From assembly GCF_002455975.1 (NCBI RefSeq), contig NZ_DKLM01000070.1, forward strand, positions 20,385 through 39,430: a stretch of 19,046 nucleotides of DNA. Direction: 5' to 3'. The notes under the pieces were generated by a model. That model was given only the letters and a program-made list of their open reading frames with translations. It had not been told where the DNA came from and made no database searches. This DNA is from Clostridium sp. UBA6640 (GTDB lineage Bacteria; Bacillota; Clostridia; Clostridiales; Clostridiaceae). Of this stretch, positions 6,099 through 14,455 are shown in pieces; within the stretch, counting starts at the first letter, position 1; every line of letters starts with the position of its first letter. The translations under genes and the position numbers were made by a program.

Positions 6099-6977
6099 TT
6101 GAATATAATAACTAATTTACATAAGGAATCTAGAAGATATTGCATTTATCATGGCGCATTTTGGTTTAACAAGTATAGTCATTTATTTAATAGTGTTGAT
6201 CATAGATATTTTAGAACAAGGAATTATGTAGAATACGAGCTTGAACCATTAAATGATTCATTAGCTAGAGAGAAAATTTTAAGCACTATACTAAATGAGA
6301 TTGAAAAAACTATACCAGAAGATTTTGAAACAATAAAGGAATTAAAAAAGTATATTGTGTATTCTTGTGAAAATGCATATATAGATATAAATAGTTATTG
6401 CATGCATTCTTATTCATCTGGAAAAGAAGAAATAATGCATAAAGCTGTGGAAGAAGAAAAAGAGGAATTTAAAAGTTTTATAATATCATTAAATGAAAAA
6501 AGACTAAGATATTCAGAGCCTTTATTTTATAGAAGAGTTTTAAAAAATGAGGAAGCTGAGGAAATAAAAAATCGTATAGTAGAATCTCGTAGAAATTTTC
6601 GCAGGAATGAAGATCATTCATTGTTTGGTGATTATTTTTTTATAGATAAAAAGGTCACACCTAAAATTTTAAGAAACATACTTATAAATCATGGAATAAA
6701 AAAGGTATATGAAATAGATACTCATAAAGAAACACATTTTGAAATAGATGTTGATATGTTTAATCCTTATGGGAAAGTGAAGAACATAGATACTGATATA
6801 GGTAATCCATATGAAAGAATAGACAGAGAAAAGTTTTTTTCTTCTAGCGATATGGATTGGGTAATTTATGCTGATCATGAAGATTATATAAGGATTGATG
6901 GCAAATGGTTGATAGATGATATTATTTCAAATGTGCCAGAGGTTAAAAGTATGCTGAATGAATACATTCATAAATAA
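6099..6977 (+). CDS. Unrecognised protein, second paralogue (intact)
   Basis: The 292-residue product is collinear with the first paralogue without gaps to about residue 224. It then carries about 13 extra residues in which NPY...ID recurs (NPYGKVKNID, NPYERIDREK), suggesting a small internal duplication. It keeps the C-terminal block SSSDMDWVIYADHEDYI followed by WLIDDIISNVP. No signal peptide, membrane helix or known catalytic motif is evident. The start is set at the TTG at 6099, because AGGGGGA lies 7 bases before it and the following residues (MNIITNLHKESRRYCIY) match the first paralogue. A further upstream ATG at 6042 lacks a ribosome binding site. No terminator separates the two genes, so they may share a transcript. 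Tandem, diverging, single-domain soluble proteins are seen among immunity-type families, but that is only a guess here. Confidence 0.8.
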   Translation: MNIITNLHKESRRYCIYHGAFWFNKYSHLFNSVDHRYFRTRNYVEYELEPLNDSLAREKILSTILNEIEKTIPEDFETIKELKKYIVYSCENAYIDINSYCMHSYSSGKEEIMHKAVEEEKEEFKSFIISLNEKRLRYSEPLFYRRVLKNEEAEEIKNRIVESRRNFRRNEDHSLFGDYFFIDKKVTPKILRNILINHGIKKVYEIDTHKETHFEIDVDMFNPYGKVKNIDTDIGNPYERIDREKFFSSSDMDWVIYADHEDYIRIDGKWLIDDIISNVPEVKSMLNEYIHK

Positions 6978-6996
6978 AATATTGAGAAAAATAAGG

Positions 6997-7026
6997 CAGA
7001 TGCCGAAAGGAATCTGTTTTTATTTT
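6997..7026 (+). terminator. Terminator after the paralogue pair
   Basis: CAGAT (6997-7001) pairs with ATCTG (7012-7016) around CC-GAAA-GG, followed by TTTTTATTTTT. It shares the core CCGAAAGGAA and overall plan with the rpsR terminator at 4922-4956. Confidence 0.85.
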
Positions 7027-7190
7027 TACATAGAAATTAATTTTAAATATGGAGTTGTAGGTTTAATTTGAATTTTATAGTATAATATAAACCATAATAT
7101 GTAAATGGATATAATATACTAATTAATTTGTAAAATATATTTATATAACTTTATAAATTATAATAAAATGCTCCTAATGTCAATATCTTA

Positions 7191-7219
7191 TTGCATAAAT
7201 ATTGAAAAAAAACTAAAAT
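7191..7219 (+). promoter_or_regulatory. Promoter before the MazG-like gene
   Basis: TTGCAT (7191-7196) and TAAAAT (7214-7219) are 17 bases apart and end 30 bases before the ATG at 7250. A consensus TATAAT at 7081-7086 could be a second upstream -10, but its -35 is poor. Confidence 0.55.
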
Positions 7220-7249
7220 AGACTTATAGCTTAGGAAAGGGTTGGGGAT

Positions 7250-7567
7250 ATGAGAAAAGAAGATTTTAATATCATGTCTAGTGTAAAAATTATTGAAAAT
7301 TTAAAAGCTGAGCTGTTATGTGTTATAGGGGATTTTTTTAAATTGCTAAGTAAAGGTAGCAACGTAGCTCAAGATGCTATTTTAGATTGCATTTCAGGCG
7401 CAATAATAATATTGTATATGTTAGCAGAAAGGCTAGGATATTCTCATTTAGCAGTAGATGAGAGTATGAAAAGAAAGCTTAAATTAGGAATAGTTGAAGA
7501 AGATAGCTTAGAAAGAGAAGGAAAAGATTTAAGCAAGCTTTACAATCATTTAAAAGAGAGAAACTAA
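7250..7567 (+). CDS. MazG-like family protein
   Basis: This 105-residue helical protein contains IIENLKAELLCVIGDFFKLL, a GSN.AQDAILDCISGAIIILY helix and a C-terminal LKLGIVEEDSLE segment. The pattern fits the MazG-like family found beside yybS/gdpP in clostridia. Canonical MazG enzymes hydrolyse nucleoside triphosphates through an EExxE...ExxD metal site. That full motif is not obvious here, so activity cannot be assumed. AAAGG lies about 9 bases before the ATG. The gene precedes yybS by 11 bases and probably opens the operon that runs on through gdpP and rplI. Confidence 0.75.
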   Translation: MRKEDFNIMSSVKIIENLKAELLCVIGDFFKLLSKGSNVAQDAILDCISGAIIILYMLAERLGYSHLAVDESMKRKLKLGIVEEDSLEREGKDLSKLYNHLKERN

Positions 7568-7578
7568 CGGAGGAAAGA

Positions 7579-8577
7579 ATGAAAGATCAGAAATATAGCA
7601 CTAAATCTATAATGGAAGCAGCATTTATGTCAGTATTTATAATTATTCTAATTATTATTACAGCATATGTTCCAGTATTGTCTATAGTTGGAACAGCACT
7701 TCTTCCAATACCAATTACCGTACTTTATTTAAGACAAAATTTTAAGACTACTATTAGCTGCATTATAGTTAGCATCATTTTAACTTGCTTTGTGATAAAT
7801 CCTATAGCAGCAATTACAGCTGCATTAGATTACGCTATCGTAGGTTTAACTTTGGGATATTGTATTAAGTCAGAAAAAAGTTCATATTTTACTCTAATAG
7901 CGTTGATTTTATCAGGAATTTTATCTACTGTATTAACTTTATTATTTACAATATGGTTAGTTGAAAATAAAAGTATAATGGGTTTCTTAAATGAATTTTT
8001 TATAACTACATCACAATATATGAATGAATCTTTAGAACTTACTAAAAAAGCTTATTTAAACATGGGAATTCCTGAGGAAAATCTTGTGTTTGTAGATCAA
8101 ATGAAGAAGCTTTTAACTAAAGATGTTATTGTAGGATATATTCCTATAGTTATAGCAATTTATAGCTTTATTTCTGCCTATATTAATATGACTGTTAGTA
8201 GGGTAGTTTTAAGCAGATTAAAAGAAAAATCAGTTAATGTTCTTTCTTTTACACATTTTTATATAACTAATTTGTTTGGAGCATTGTTAATAGCTTTAGT
8301 TTGCATATCAATTATTCTTCAATCCAAGGGAATAATAAGTGGTGACTATTTATTTATAGCAACATCTGGATTGGCTATGATAACCTTTATGATAAATGGT
8401 GTAGCAACAATTAGCTATTATTTAATTCATAAAAAGAAGTTTTCCAAGACTTTAACCTTTATTATAATAATATTTACTTTTTTCTTAAAATTGACGAATA
8501 TATATGTCTTAGTAGGAATAGGAGAAATGTTTTTAGATTTTAGGAAGCTAGATCCATATAGAATATTAAGAAGGTAA
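7579..8577 (+). CDS. yybS: YybS-family (DUF2232) integral membrane protein
   Basis: The 332-residue product has about eight hydrophobic segments, for example near residues 13-32, 34-50, 58-78, 102-127, 182-205, 230-248, 256-284 and 290-315. It begins with the basic STKSIMEAAFMSVF and has LLPIPITVLYLRQNF after the second segment, both typical of the YybS/DUF2232 family. The fold resembles substrate-binding S components of ECF-type transporters, but the ligand is unknown. GGAGG ends 5 bases before the ATG, and the stop is 11 bases before gdpP, whose ribosome binding site overlaps the yybS end. The order yybS-gdpP-rplI is conserved widely in Firmicutes. Confidence 0.87.
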   Translation: MKDQKYSTKSIMEAAFMSVFIIILIIITAYVPVLSIVGTALLPIPITVLYLRQNFKTTISCIIVSIILTCFVINPIAAITAALDYAIVGLTLGYCIKSEKSSYFTLIALILSGILSTVLTLLFTIWLVENKSIMGFLNEFFITTSQYMNESLELTKKAYLNMGIPEENLVFVDQMKKLLTKDVIVGYIPIVIAIYSFISAYINMTVSRVVLSRLKEKSVNVLSFTHFYITNLFGALLIALVCISIILQSKGIISGDYLFIATSGLAMITFMINGVATISYYLIHKKKFSKTLTFIIIIFTFFLKLTNIYVLVGIGEMFLDFRKLDPYRILRR

Positions 8578-8588
8578 GGGAGCTTTAT

Positions 8589-10589
8589 ATGAAAATTAAG
8601 GAAGAAAATTATAGTTATTTTACTAATAATAATAAGCTTTATATGGTTGTAATAGCTTTGTTTATACTACTATTGTTTTTGTTAAAGCATTACGAAATAG
8701 CTTTAATTTCATTAGTGTTTTATTTAATATTAGTTGTGTATAATGTAAAGAACTCAAAGGTTAAAAACTATGAGTGGAAAAAATTTATAGAAAACATATC
8801 TTCTAAGATGGATGTAGCTACCACAAGTACACTTTCAAACCTGCCATTTCCATTAATAATGGTAAGTGGAAAAGGAAATATACTTTGGTATAACCAAAAT
8901 ATTTCTGTAAAGCTTAATGGAAAACAAATAATAGGTGAAAGCATAAAAGATATTGTAAAAGAATTTAATGTAAAGCAAATATTAGAAGGTAAAAAAAATT
9001 CTTATAAGGCAGTAAATATTGGAGATGACTATTATGATATTCATACCAATGTAGTAGATACTGAGCTTTCTCAAAGTGAAAATGATAAAATAATACTTTT
9101 ATATTTTTATGATGTAACTGAAAAAATTAAGTTAATAAAAGATATTAGCGATAATAAAGAAAGTGTCATATTAATTGAGGTAGATAATTTAGATGATGTG
9201 ATAAAAAATACAGCAGAAGATAGCGCTCCTCAGCTTAGAGCAGATATTGAAAGAACAATAAATAGTTATGGTCAAAATCTTAATGCTATGATTAAGAAAT
9301 ATCAATTTAATAAATATGTGCTTACTGTTCAAGATAGATATATTGAAAAAGAATTAGAAAAAAAATTTGATATTTTAGATAATATTAGAGAAATAAATGT
9401 TGGAAATAAATTAGCAGTAACATTAAGCATGGGGATTGGTAGAGGAGGAAGTACTCCAGCCCAAAATCTAGAATTTGCAGAAGCTGCAAAAGATCTAGCT
9501 TTAGGTCGTGGCGGAGATCAAGCAGTTGTAAAAAGTTTTGAAAAATTATCTTTCTATGGAGGAAAAACTAAGGAGATAGAGAAGAGGACTAAAGTAAGAG
9601 CTAGAGTAATAGCTCATGCACTACTTGAACTTATAAACGAAAGTAGTAATGTTTATATTATGGGACATAAAAATCCTGATCTCGATTCTATAGGAGCTGC
9701 TATAGGATTATACAGTACTGTAAAATCTATAGGAAAAGAATGTAATATTGTATTAGACGAGCGTAATAATTCAATTAAAGAGCTATTAGCAAGACTAGAA
9801 AAAGATGACAATTACAAAGAAACTTTTGTTAATATTGAACAATGCTTAGATTATAAGAATGATAAAAGTATATTAATTTTAGTTGACGTTCATAACGAAA
9901 GCCATGTACTATCAATGGATATAGTAAATAATTTTGAAAGAATAGTAATTATAGACCATCATAGAAAGGCTAAAGATTATATTCAAAATACTTTACTAAG
10001 CTATATAGAGACTTATGCATCTTCAACTTCCGAATTAGTTACAGAAATTCTACAATATATGGTTGAAAAACCATCATTAAAACCAGTAGAAGCAGTAGGA
10101 CTTCTTGCGGGAATTTGTTTAGATACTAAAAATTTCCACTTTAAGACTGGAGTTAGAACCTTTGAAGCAGCAGCCTTTTTAAGGAGGCTAGGTGCTGATA
10201 CTACTGAAGTTAAAAAGATTTTTAGTGAGGATTTAAATCATTATATCTTAAGAACAGAGATAATGAAAAATGCTAAAATTAATAATGGATTAGCAATTGC
10301 ACAGTGTCCACCAGATATAGAAAATACTGTATTAACTGCACAAGCAGCGGATGAACTGCTAAATATTACAGGTATCCAAGCATCCTTTGTTATTGTTAAA
10401 ATGGGATTAGATGCATATATTAGTGCAAGGTCCCTTGGAGATATAAATGTGCAAGTTATACTTGAGTCCTTAGGTGGTGGTGGTCATTTAACAATGGCTG
10501 GTGCTAGGATAAAATCTGTAACTTTAGATGAAGCTGAGGAAATGCTAAAAGAAGCTATAGATAAATACTTAAGGGAAGGTGAAAAATAA
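8589..10589 (+). CDS. gdpP: Cyclic-di-AMP phosphodiesterase GdpP (DHH/DHHA1)
   Basis: The 666-residue enzyme hydrolyses cyclic di-AMP to pApA, helping set the level of this second messenger for potassium and cell-wall homeostasis. In order it has two N-terminal membrane helices (about 16-51), a PAS-like domain (about 80-180), a degenerate GGDEF domain (about 190-315, ending LALGRGGDQAVVKS), and DHH/DHHA1. Catalytic motifs are complete: GHKNPDLDSIGAA (His360, Asp364, Asp366), VDVH (Asp433), IDHHRK (456-458) and GICLDTKNF (Asp512). GGGGHLTMAGARI (629-641) in DHHA1 binds substrate. The degenerate GGDEF is normal for GdpP. AAGGGAG precedes the ATG by 6 bases, and the stop TAA overlaps the rplI ATG by one base, implying translational coupling. 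Confidence 0.97.
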   Translation: MKIKEENYSYFTNNNKLYMVVIALFILLLFLLKHYEIALISLVFYLILVVYNVKNSKVKNYEWKKFIENISSKMDVATTSTLSNLPFPLIMVSGKGNILWYNQNISVKLNGKQIIGESIKDIVKEFNVKQILEGKKNSYKAVNIGDDYYDIHTNVVDTELSQSENDKIILLYFYDVTEKIKLIKDISDNKESVILIEVDNLDDVIKNTAEDSAPQLRADIERTINSYGQNLNAMIKKYQFNKYVLTVQDRYIEKELEKKFDILDNIREINVGNKLAVTLSMGIGRGGSTPAQNLEFAEAAKDLALGRGGDQAVVKSFEKLSFYGGKTKEIEKRTKVRARVIAHALLELINESSNVYIMGHKNPDLDSIGAAIGLYSTVKSIGKECNIVLDERNNSIKELLARLEKDDNYKETFVNIEQCLDYKNDKSILILVDVHNESHVLSMDIVNNFERIVIIDHHRKAKDYIQNTLLSYIETYASSTSELVTEILQYMVEKPSLKPVEAVGLLAGICLDTKNFHFKTGVRTFEAAAFLRRLGADTTEVKKIFSEDLNHYILRTEIMKNAKINNGLAIAQCPPDIENTVLTAQAADELLNITGIQASFVIVKMGLDAYISARSLGDINVQVILESLGGGGHLTMAGARIKSVTLDEAEEMLKEAIDKYLREGEK

Positions 10590-11032
10590 TGAAAGTTATA
10601 TTATTAAAAGATGTTAAGGGAGTAGGTAAAAAGGGAGAGGTAATAAATGCATCAGATGGATATGCAAGAAACTTTTTATTTCCTAAAAAATTAGCTCAAG
10701 AGGCAAATGATGCTAATATGCATATTTTAAATAAAAAGAATGAAACTGAAAGAAAGAAAAAGTTAGCTGAAATAGAGGCAGCTCAAAAATTAGCAGCAGA
10801 GCTTAAAGATAAGGAAGTTAAAATAACAGCTAAATCTGGAGATAATGGAAGATTATTTGGAGCTATAACAAGCAAGGATATAGCTACAGCCTTAAATAAA
10901 CAATACAATGTAGATATTGATAAGAAGAAAATAGTAACGGATACAATAAAAACTATGGGAGCGTTTGAGATAGAAGTAAAGTTATATCCTGAGGTATCTA
11001 CTAAAATTAAGGTTGTTGTTAGTGAACAGTAG
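10589..11032 (+). CDS. rplI: 50S ribosomal protein L9
   Basis: The 147-residue protein starts MKVILLKDVKGVGKKGEVI followed by DGYARNFLFPKKLA, the classic L9 N-terminal rRNA-binding domain. A long charged central helix (about 41-75) leads to a C-terminal domain containing GRLFGAITSKDIATAL. L9 binds 23S rRNA near the L1 stalk and affects frame maintenance. Its ATG shares a base with the gdpP stop (TAATG), so it is read in coupling with gdpP; an AAGGTG site sits inside the gdpP end. The stop is 74 bases from the lonB start. Confidence 0.97.
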   Translation: MKVILLKDVKGVGKKGEVINASDGYARNFLFPKKLAQEANDANMHILNKKNETERKKKLAEIEAAQKLAAELKDKEVKITAKSGDNGRLFGAITSKDIATALNKQYNVDIDKKKIVTDTIKTMGAFEIEVKLYPEVSTKIKVVVSEQ

Positions 11033-11047
11033 TAATTTTATAAACTG

Positions 11048-11106
11048 AAGGGAGGAAACGCTTTAGTAGGTGCAGTGCTTGGTGCACTTACTAAAGCGGA
11101 TTAAAT
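11048..11106 (+). promoter_or_regulatory. Leader hairpin between the SD and the TTG start of lonB
   Basis: AAGGGAGG (11048-11055) is the only strong SD before lonB, but the start codon is 51 bases further on. Between them 11059-11074 pairs with 11083-11098 to give 16 consecutive pairs (one G-U) and an 8-base loop. If the hairpin is folded out, SD and TTG are separated by 11 bases (AAA plus GATTAAAT), a workable spacing. No T-run follows, so it is not a normal terminator. Confidence 0.65.
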
Positions 11107-13002
11107 TTGAATATATTATCAGTTAATGACCTGTACAGTAACGATATGGATAAGATATTACCACTTGATATGCAGGTAGATGTATTATATGAATTGATGT
11201 ATAAGGTGATAGAAGAAGGCACTATAAAGTCAAGAATAGTTAAATTTAAGCTTCAAAAGCACATAGATAGTCATGATGTTAATAGAAGATTATATGCAGC
11301 AAATAAGATTATAAGTAATGGAAAAGGAATAGATATTGTTCCTAATAGCGCTAATATATCAGAGGTGTTAGAAGAGACAAGCAAATTATTAGCAGATACA
11401 GTTGCTAAAAGATATGTTCAAAATCAAATAGAAAAAGATGTTGAGCAATATTTAATAGAAAAACAAGACAAGTATGTAGATGAGGTAAGGCTTTCGATAA
11501 TTAAAAAGCAAAAGGGACCTGAAAATGGAAAAACTCTTAAAAAGTATGCAGAACTTGAGATTTTAGATTCTAGGAAACTTACTAAGAATATAATGTCTAT
11601 GCTAAGACCTGAAAGCTTTTCAGAAATTATCGGACAAGAAAGAGCAATAAAATCATTGATATCAAAAATGGCTTCTCCATATCCACAGCATATTATACTT
11701 TATGGACCACCTGGAGTAGGAAAAACTACTGCTGCAAGATTAGCCTTAGAAGAAGCTAAAAAGCTGAAGCATACTCCTTATAATAAAGATGTTAAATTTG
11801 TTGAAGTAGACGGAACAACATTAAGATGGGATCCTAGAGAAATTGCGAACCCTCTTTTAGGTTCTGTTCATGATCCAATTTATCAAGGGAGCAAAAGGGA
11901 TTTAGCAGAAGTGGGAATTCCTGAACCAAAGCCAGGTTTAGTTACAGATGCTCATGGTGGAGTATTATTTATTGATGAAATTGGAGAATTAGATAGTATT
12001 CTTCAAAACAAATTATTAAAGGTTTTAGAAGATAAGAGAGTTGAATTTTCATCTTCGTATTATGATCCTGATGATGAACAAACTCCAAAGTATATAAAAT
12101 ATTTATTTGATAATGGTGCACCAGCAGATTTTGTACTTATAGGGGCTACTACTAGAGAACCTAGTGAGATAAATCCAGCATTGAGATCAAGATGTACTGA
12201 AGTGTATTTTGAACCATTATCACCAAGAGATATAGAGAATATAGTTAAAAATGCAGCTAATAAGCTTAATGTTGATCTTGAGGAAAATGTAGCTAAAGAA
12301 ATTAGTAGGTATACTATTGAAGGAAGAAAAGCTGTAAATATATTAGCTGATGTTTATGGTTATGTATTATATAATAATGATGATGATAGCAGTTATAGAA
12401 CTACAATAACCATAAAAGCTTTACAGGAAGTTATATCTATTAGTAGATTAAAGCCTTATGAAGAAGTAGTTCTTGCTAATGATAAAGAAATAGGTCAAAT
12501 TTATGGTTTAGGAGTGGCCGGATATCTAGGTTCAACCTTAGAAATTGAGGCTTCAGTTTTTGAAGCTAAAACTAAGGGGGCAGGAGTAGTTAGGTTTAAC
12601 GAAACAGCTGGAAGCATGGCCAAAGACTCAGTGTTTAATGCAGCATCAGTAATAAGAAAAATTACAAATAAAGATATTAAAGATTATGACATACATGTTA
12701 ATGTAGTCGGAGGAGGAAATATAGATGGTCCTTCGGCTGGGGCAGCTATAACTGTATGTATCATAAGTGCATTACTAGATAAACCATTAAGACAAGATAT
12801 AGCAATTACAGGAGAGATATCACTGAGAGGAAAGGTTAAACCAGTAGGGGGAATATTTGAAAAAGTATATGGTGCTAGAAGAAAAGGCATTAAAACAGTT
12901 ATTATTCCTAAGGATAATATAAATGAAGTACCTTTAGGCCTTTCAGATATACAAGTTATAGCTGTATCAACTATAGAAGAACTATTAGAAATTGTATTTT
13001 AG
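11107..13002 (+). CDS. lonB: ATP-dependent protease LonB
   Basis: The 631-residue protein is a LonB-type AAA+ serine protease that unfolds and degrades proteins; in Bacillus the homologue is linked to sporulation. An N-terminal helical region (1-165) replaces the usual large Lon substrate domain. The AAA+ module has Walker A GPPGVGKTT (200-208, Lys206), Walker B GGVLFIDEIGEL (284-295) and arginine-containing NPALRSRCTE. The C-terminal S16 protease domain carries Ser543 in DGPSAGAA and Lys586 in GGIFEKVYGARR, forming the Ser-Lys dyad. An in-frame stop at 11092-11094 excludes longer forms. The first start is TTG at 11107, reached only across a large hairpin from the SD. A later ATG (residue 14) lacks a ribosome binding site. 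The neighbours rplI and dnaB are usual in clostridia. Confidence 0.95.
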   Translation: MNILSVNDLYSNDMDKILPLDMQVDVLYELMYKVIEEGTIKSRIVKFKLQKHIDSHDVNRRLYAANKIISNGKGIDIVPNSANISEVLEETSKLLADTVAKRYVQNQIEKDVEQYLIEKQDKYVDEVRLSIIKKQKGPENGKTLKKYAELEILDSRKLTKNIMSMLRPESFSEIIGQERAIKSLISKMASPYPQHIILYGPPGVGKTTAARLALEEAKKLKHTPYNKDVKFVEVDGTTLRWDPREIANPLLGSVHDPIYQGSKRDLAEVGIPEPKPGLVTDAHGGVLFIDEIGELDSILQNKLLKVLEDKRVEFSSSYYDPDDEQTPKYIKYLFDNGAPADFVLIGATTREPSEINPALRSRCTEVYFEPLSPRDIENIVKNAANKLNVDLEENVAKEISRYTIEGRKAVNILADVYGYVLYNNDDDSSYRTTITIKALQEVISISRLKPYEEVVLANDKEIGQIYGLGVAGYLGSTLEIEASVFEAKTKGAGVVRFNETAGSMAKDSVFNAASVIRKITNKDIKDYDIHVNVVGGGNIDGPSAGAAITVCIISALLDKPLRQDIAITGEISLRGKVKPVGGIFEKVYGARRKGIKTVIIPKDNINEVPLGLSDIQVIAVSTIEELLEIVF

Positions 13003-13035
13003 CATAAATTCGAATATAATTTAAATTAAAAAATA

Positions 13036-13077
13036 AATTATAACCCTGCTATAACTTTTATTAGCGGGGTTATAATT
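13036..13077 (+). terminator. Hairpin between lonB and dnaB, probable terminator
   Basis: AATTATAACCC (13036-13046) pairs with GGGTTATAATT (13067-13077), extended inward by a T-G pair and GCT/AGC, giving 15 pairs and a 12-base loop. The stem itself ends in T-rich sequence, but no clean T-run follows on the plus strand. Termination may therefore be partial. Confidence 0.55.
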
Positions 13078-13106
13078 AGTATAAGAGTGTTTAAGGAGAT
13101 GATGTC

Positions 13107-14438
13107 GTGAACGCACCTCTTAGAAGTATGCCACATAATCTTGAGGCAGAACAATCCGTTCTAGGGTCAATGCTTATAGATAAAGTCGCCATTGCTGCAG
13201 CTGCTGAGACTTTAGAAGGTGAAGATTTTTATAGAGATTCACATAAAATTATATTTAAATCTATAAAGGAGTTATATCAGAAGGATATACCTGTAGATAT
13301 GATAACTTTAATAGAACATTTAAGATCCACAGAAAAGCTAGATGAGGCAGGAGGGATATCTTATATTACAGAAATAAGTGGTTCTGTACCTTCTACTGCC
13401 AATCTTACTTCTTACATACAAATTGTTGAAGACAAGGCAATATTAAGAAGACTTATTAGAAGTGCAACAGAGATTATAGAAACAAGTTATAATAAGCAAG
13501 ATGATGTTGATGCAGTAGTAGATTTAGCAGAAAAGAATGTATTTAACATATCAGAGAAGAAAAATACAAGTGATTTTGAGCCTATGAATGTTGTACTTGA
13601 AAGAGGCTTTGAAGAAATAGAGAGAATTTATAACAATAAAGGAGAAACTACAGGTGTACCATCTGGATTTAAAGATCTAGATGAAAAGACAGCAGGATTT
13701 CAAGGTGGTGACATGGTTCTTATAGCAGCTAGGCCTTCTATGGGAAAAACTACTTTTGCATTAAACTTAGCTCAACATGCTGCACTTAGAGCAGGAAAAA
13801 GTGTTGCTATATTTTCTTTAGAGATGGGTAAAGAACAATTAGCCTATAAACTTTTATGCGCTGAAGCAAATGTAGATATGACTAAGTTAAGAACAGGAGA
13901 TCTTGATGAAAGAGACTGGGAAAATATCGCAAGAGCTTCTGGGCCGCTGGCTGATGCAAAAATATTTATAGATGATACAGCAGGTGTATCTATAATGGAA
14001 ATGCGATCTAAATGTAGAAGATTAAAGATGGAGCATGGAATAGATATGATTTTAATAGACTATCTTCAGCTTATGAGTGGAAGTGGTGGAGAAAGTAGGC
14101 AACAGGAAGTTTCAGAGATATCAAGAAGTATAAAGGCTATTGCTAAGGAGATGAAGTGCCCAGTAATAGCATTATCACAGCTTTCTCGTGCACCTGAGCA
14201 ACGTGCTGATCATAGACCTATGCTTTCAGACCTTAGAGAGTCAGGTTCTATTGAGCAGGATGCTGACCTTGTTATGTTTTTATATAGAGATGAGTACTAC
14301 AATAAAGAAAGCGAAGATAAAAATGTAGCTGAATGTATAATTGCTAAGCAAAGAAATGGTCCTGTAGGTACAGTAAAATTAGCATGGCTTGGACAATATA
14401 GTAAGTTTGGATCATTAGATATAATTCATAGGGAGTAG
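13107..14438 (+). CDS. dnaB: Replicative DNA helicase DnaB
   Basis: The 443-residue protein is the hexameric 5'-3' replicative helicase (called DnaC in Bacillus). It starts MNAPLRSMPHNLEAEQSVLG, the N-terminal primase-interacting domain (to about 115), followed by a linker. The RecA-like domain has Walker A ARPSMGKTT (208-216, Lys214), SLEM (237-240), Walker B ILIDYLQLM (315-323) and the DNA-binding/finger segment SQLSRAPEQRADHRP. The length is normal and no intein is present. Translation begins at GTG 13107, with AAGGAGA about 8 bases upstream. The gene follows lonB by 104 bases with a hairpin between. Its last codons and stop form the upstream arm of its own terminator. Confidence 0.97.
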   Translation: MNAPLRSMPHNLEAEQSVLGSMLIDKVAIAAAAETLEGEDFYRDSHKIIFKSIKELYQKDIPVDMITLIEHLRSTEKLDEAGGISYITEISGSVPSTANLTSYIQIVEDKAILRRLIRSATEIIETSYNKQDDVDAVVDLAEKNVFNISEKKNTSDFEPMNVVLERGFEEIERIYNNKGETTGVPSGFKDLDEKTAGFQGGDMVLIAARPSMGKTTFALNLAQHAALRAGKSVAIFSLEMGKEQLAYKLLCAEANVDMTKLRTGDLDERDWENIARASGPLADAKIFIDDTAGVSIMEMRSKCRRLKMEHGIDMILIDYLQLMSGSGGESRQQEVSEISRSIKAIAKEMKCPVIALSQLSRAPEQRADHRPMLSDLRESGSIEQDADLVMFLYRDEYYNKESEDKNVAECIIAKQRNGPVGTVKLAWLGQYSKFGSLDIIHRE

Positions 14439-14455
14439 GAAACTACTTCCTTTTT
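14431..14455 (+). terminator. dnaB: Terminator overlapping the dnaB stop codon
   Basis: GGGAGTAG (14431-14438), which includes the TAG stop, pairs with CTACTTCC (14443-14450) around a GAAA tetraloop, then TTTTT. Ribosomes at the stop codon would cover the 5' arm. Confidence 0.8.

Noticed and set aside
9489..9533. Active diguanylate cyclase domain in GdpP
   Set aside because: The GGDEF motif is degenerate (GRGGDQ), as is usual in GdpP, so cyclase activity is not expected.
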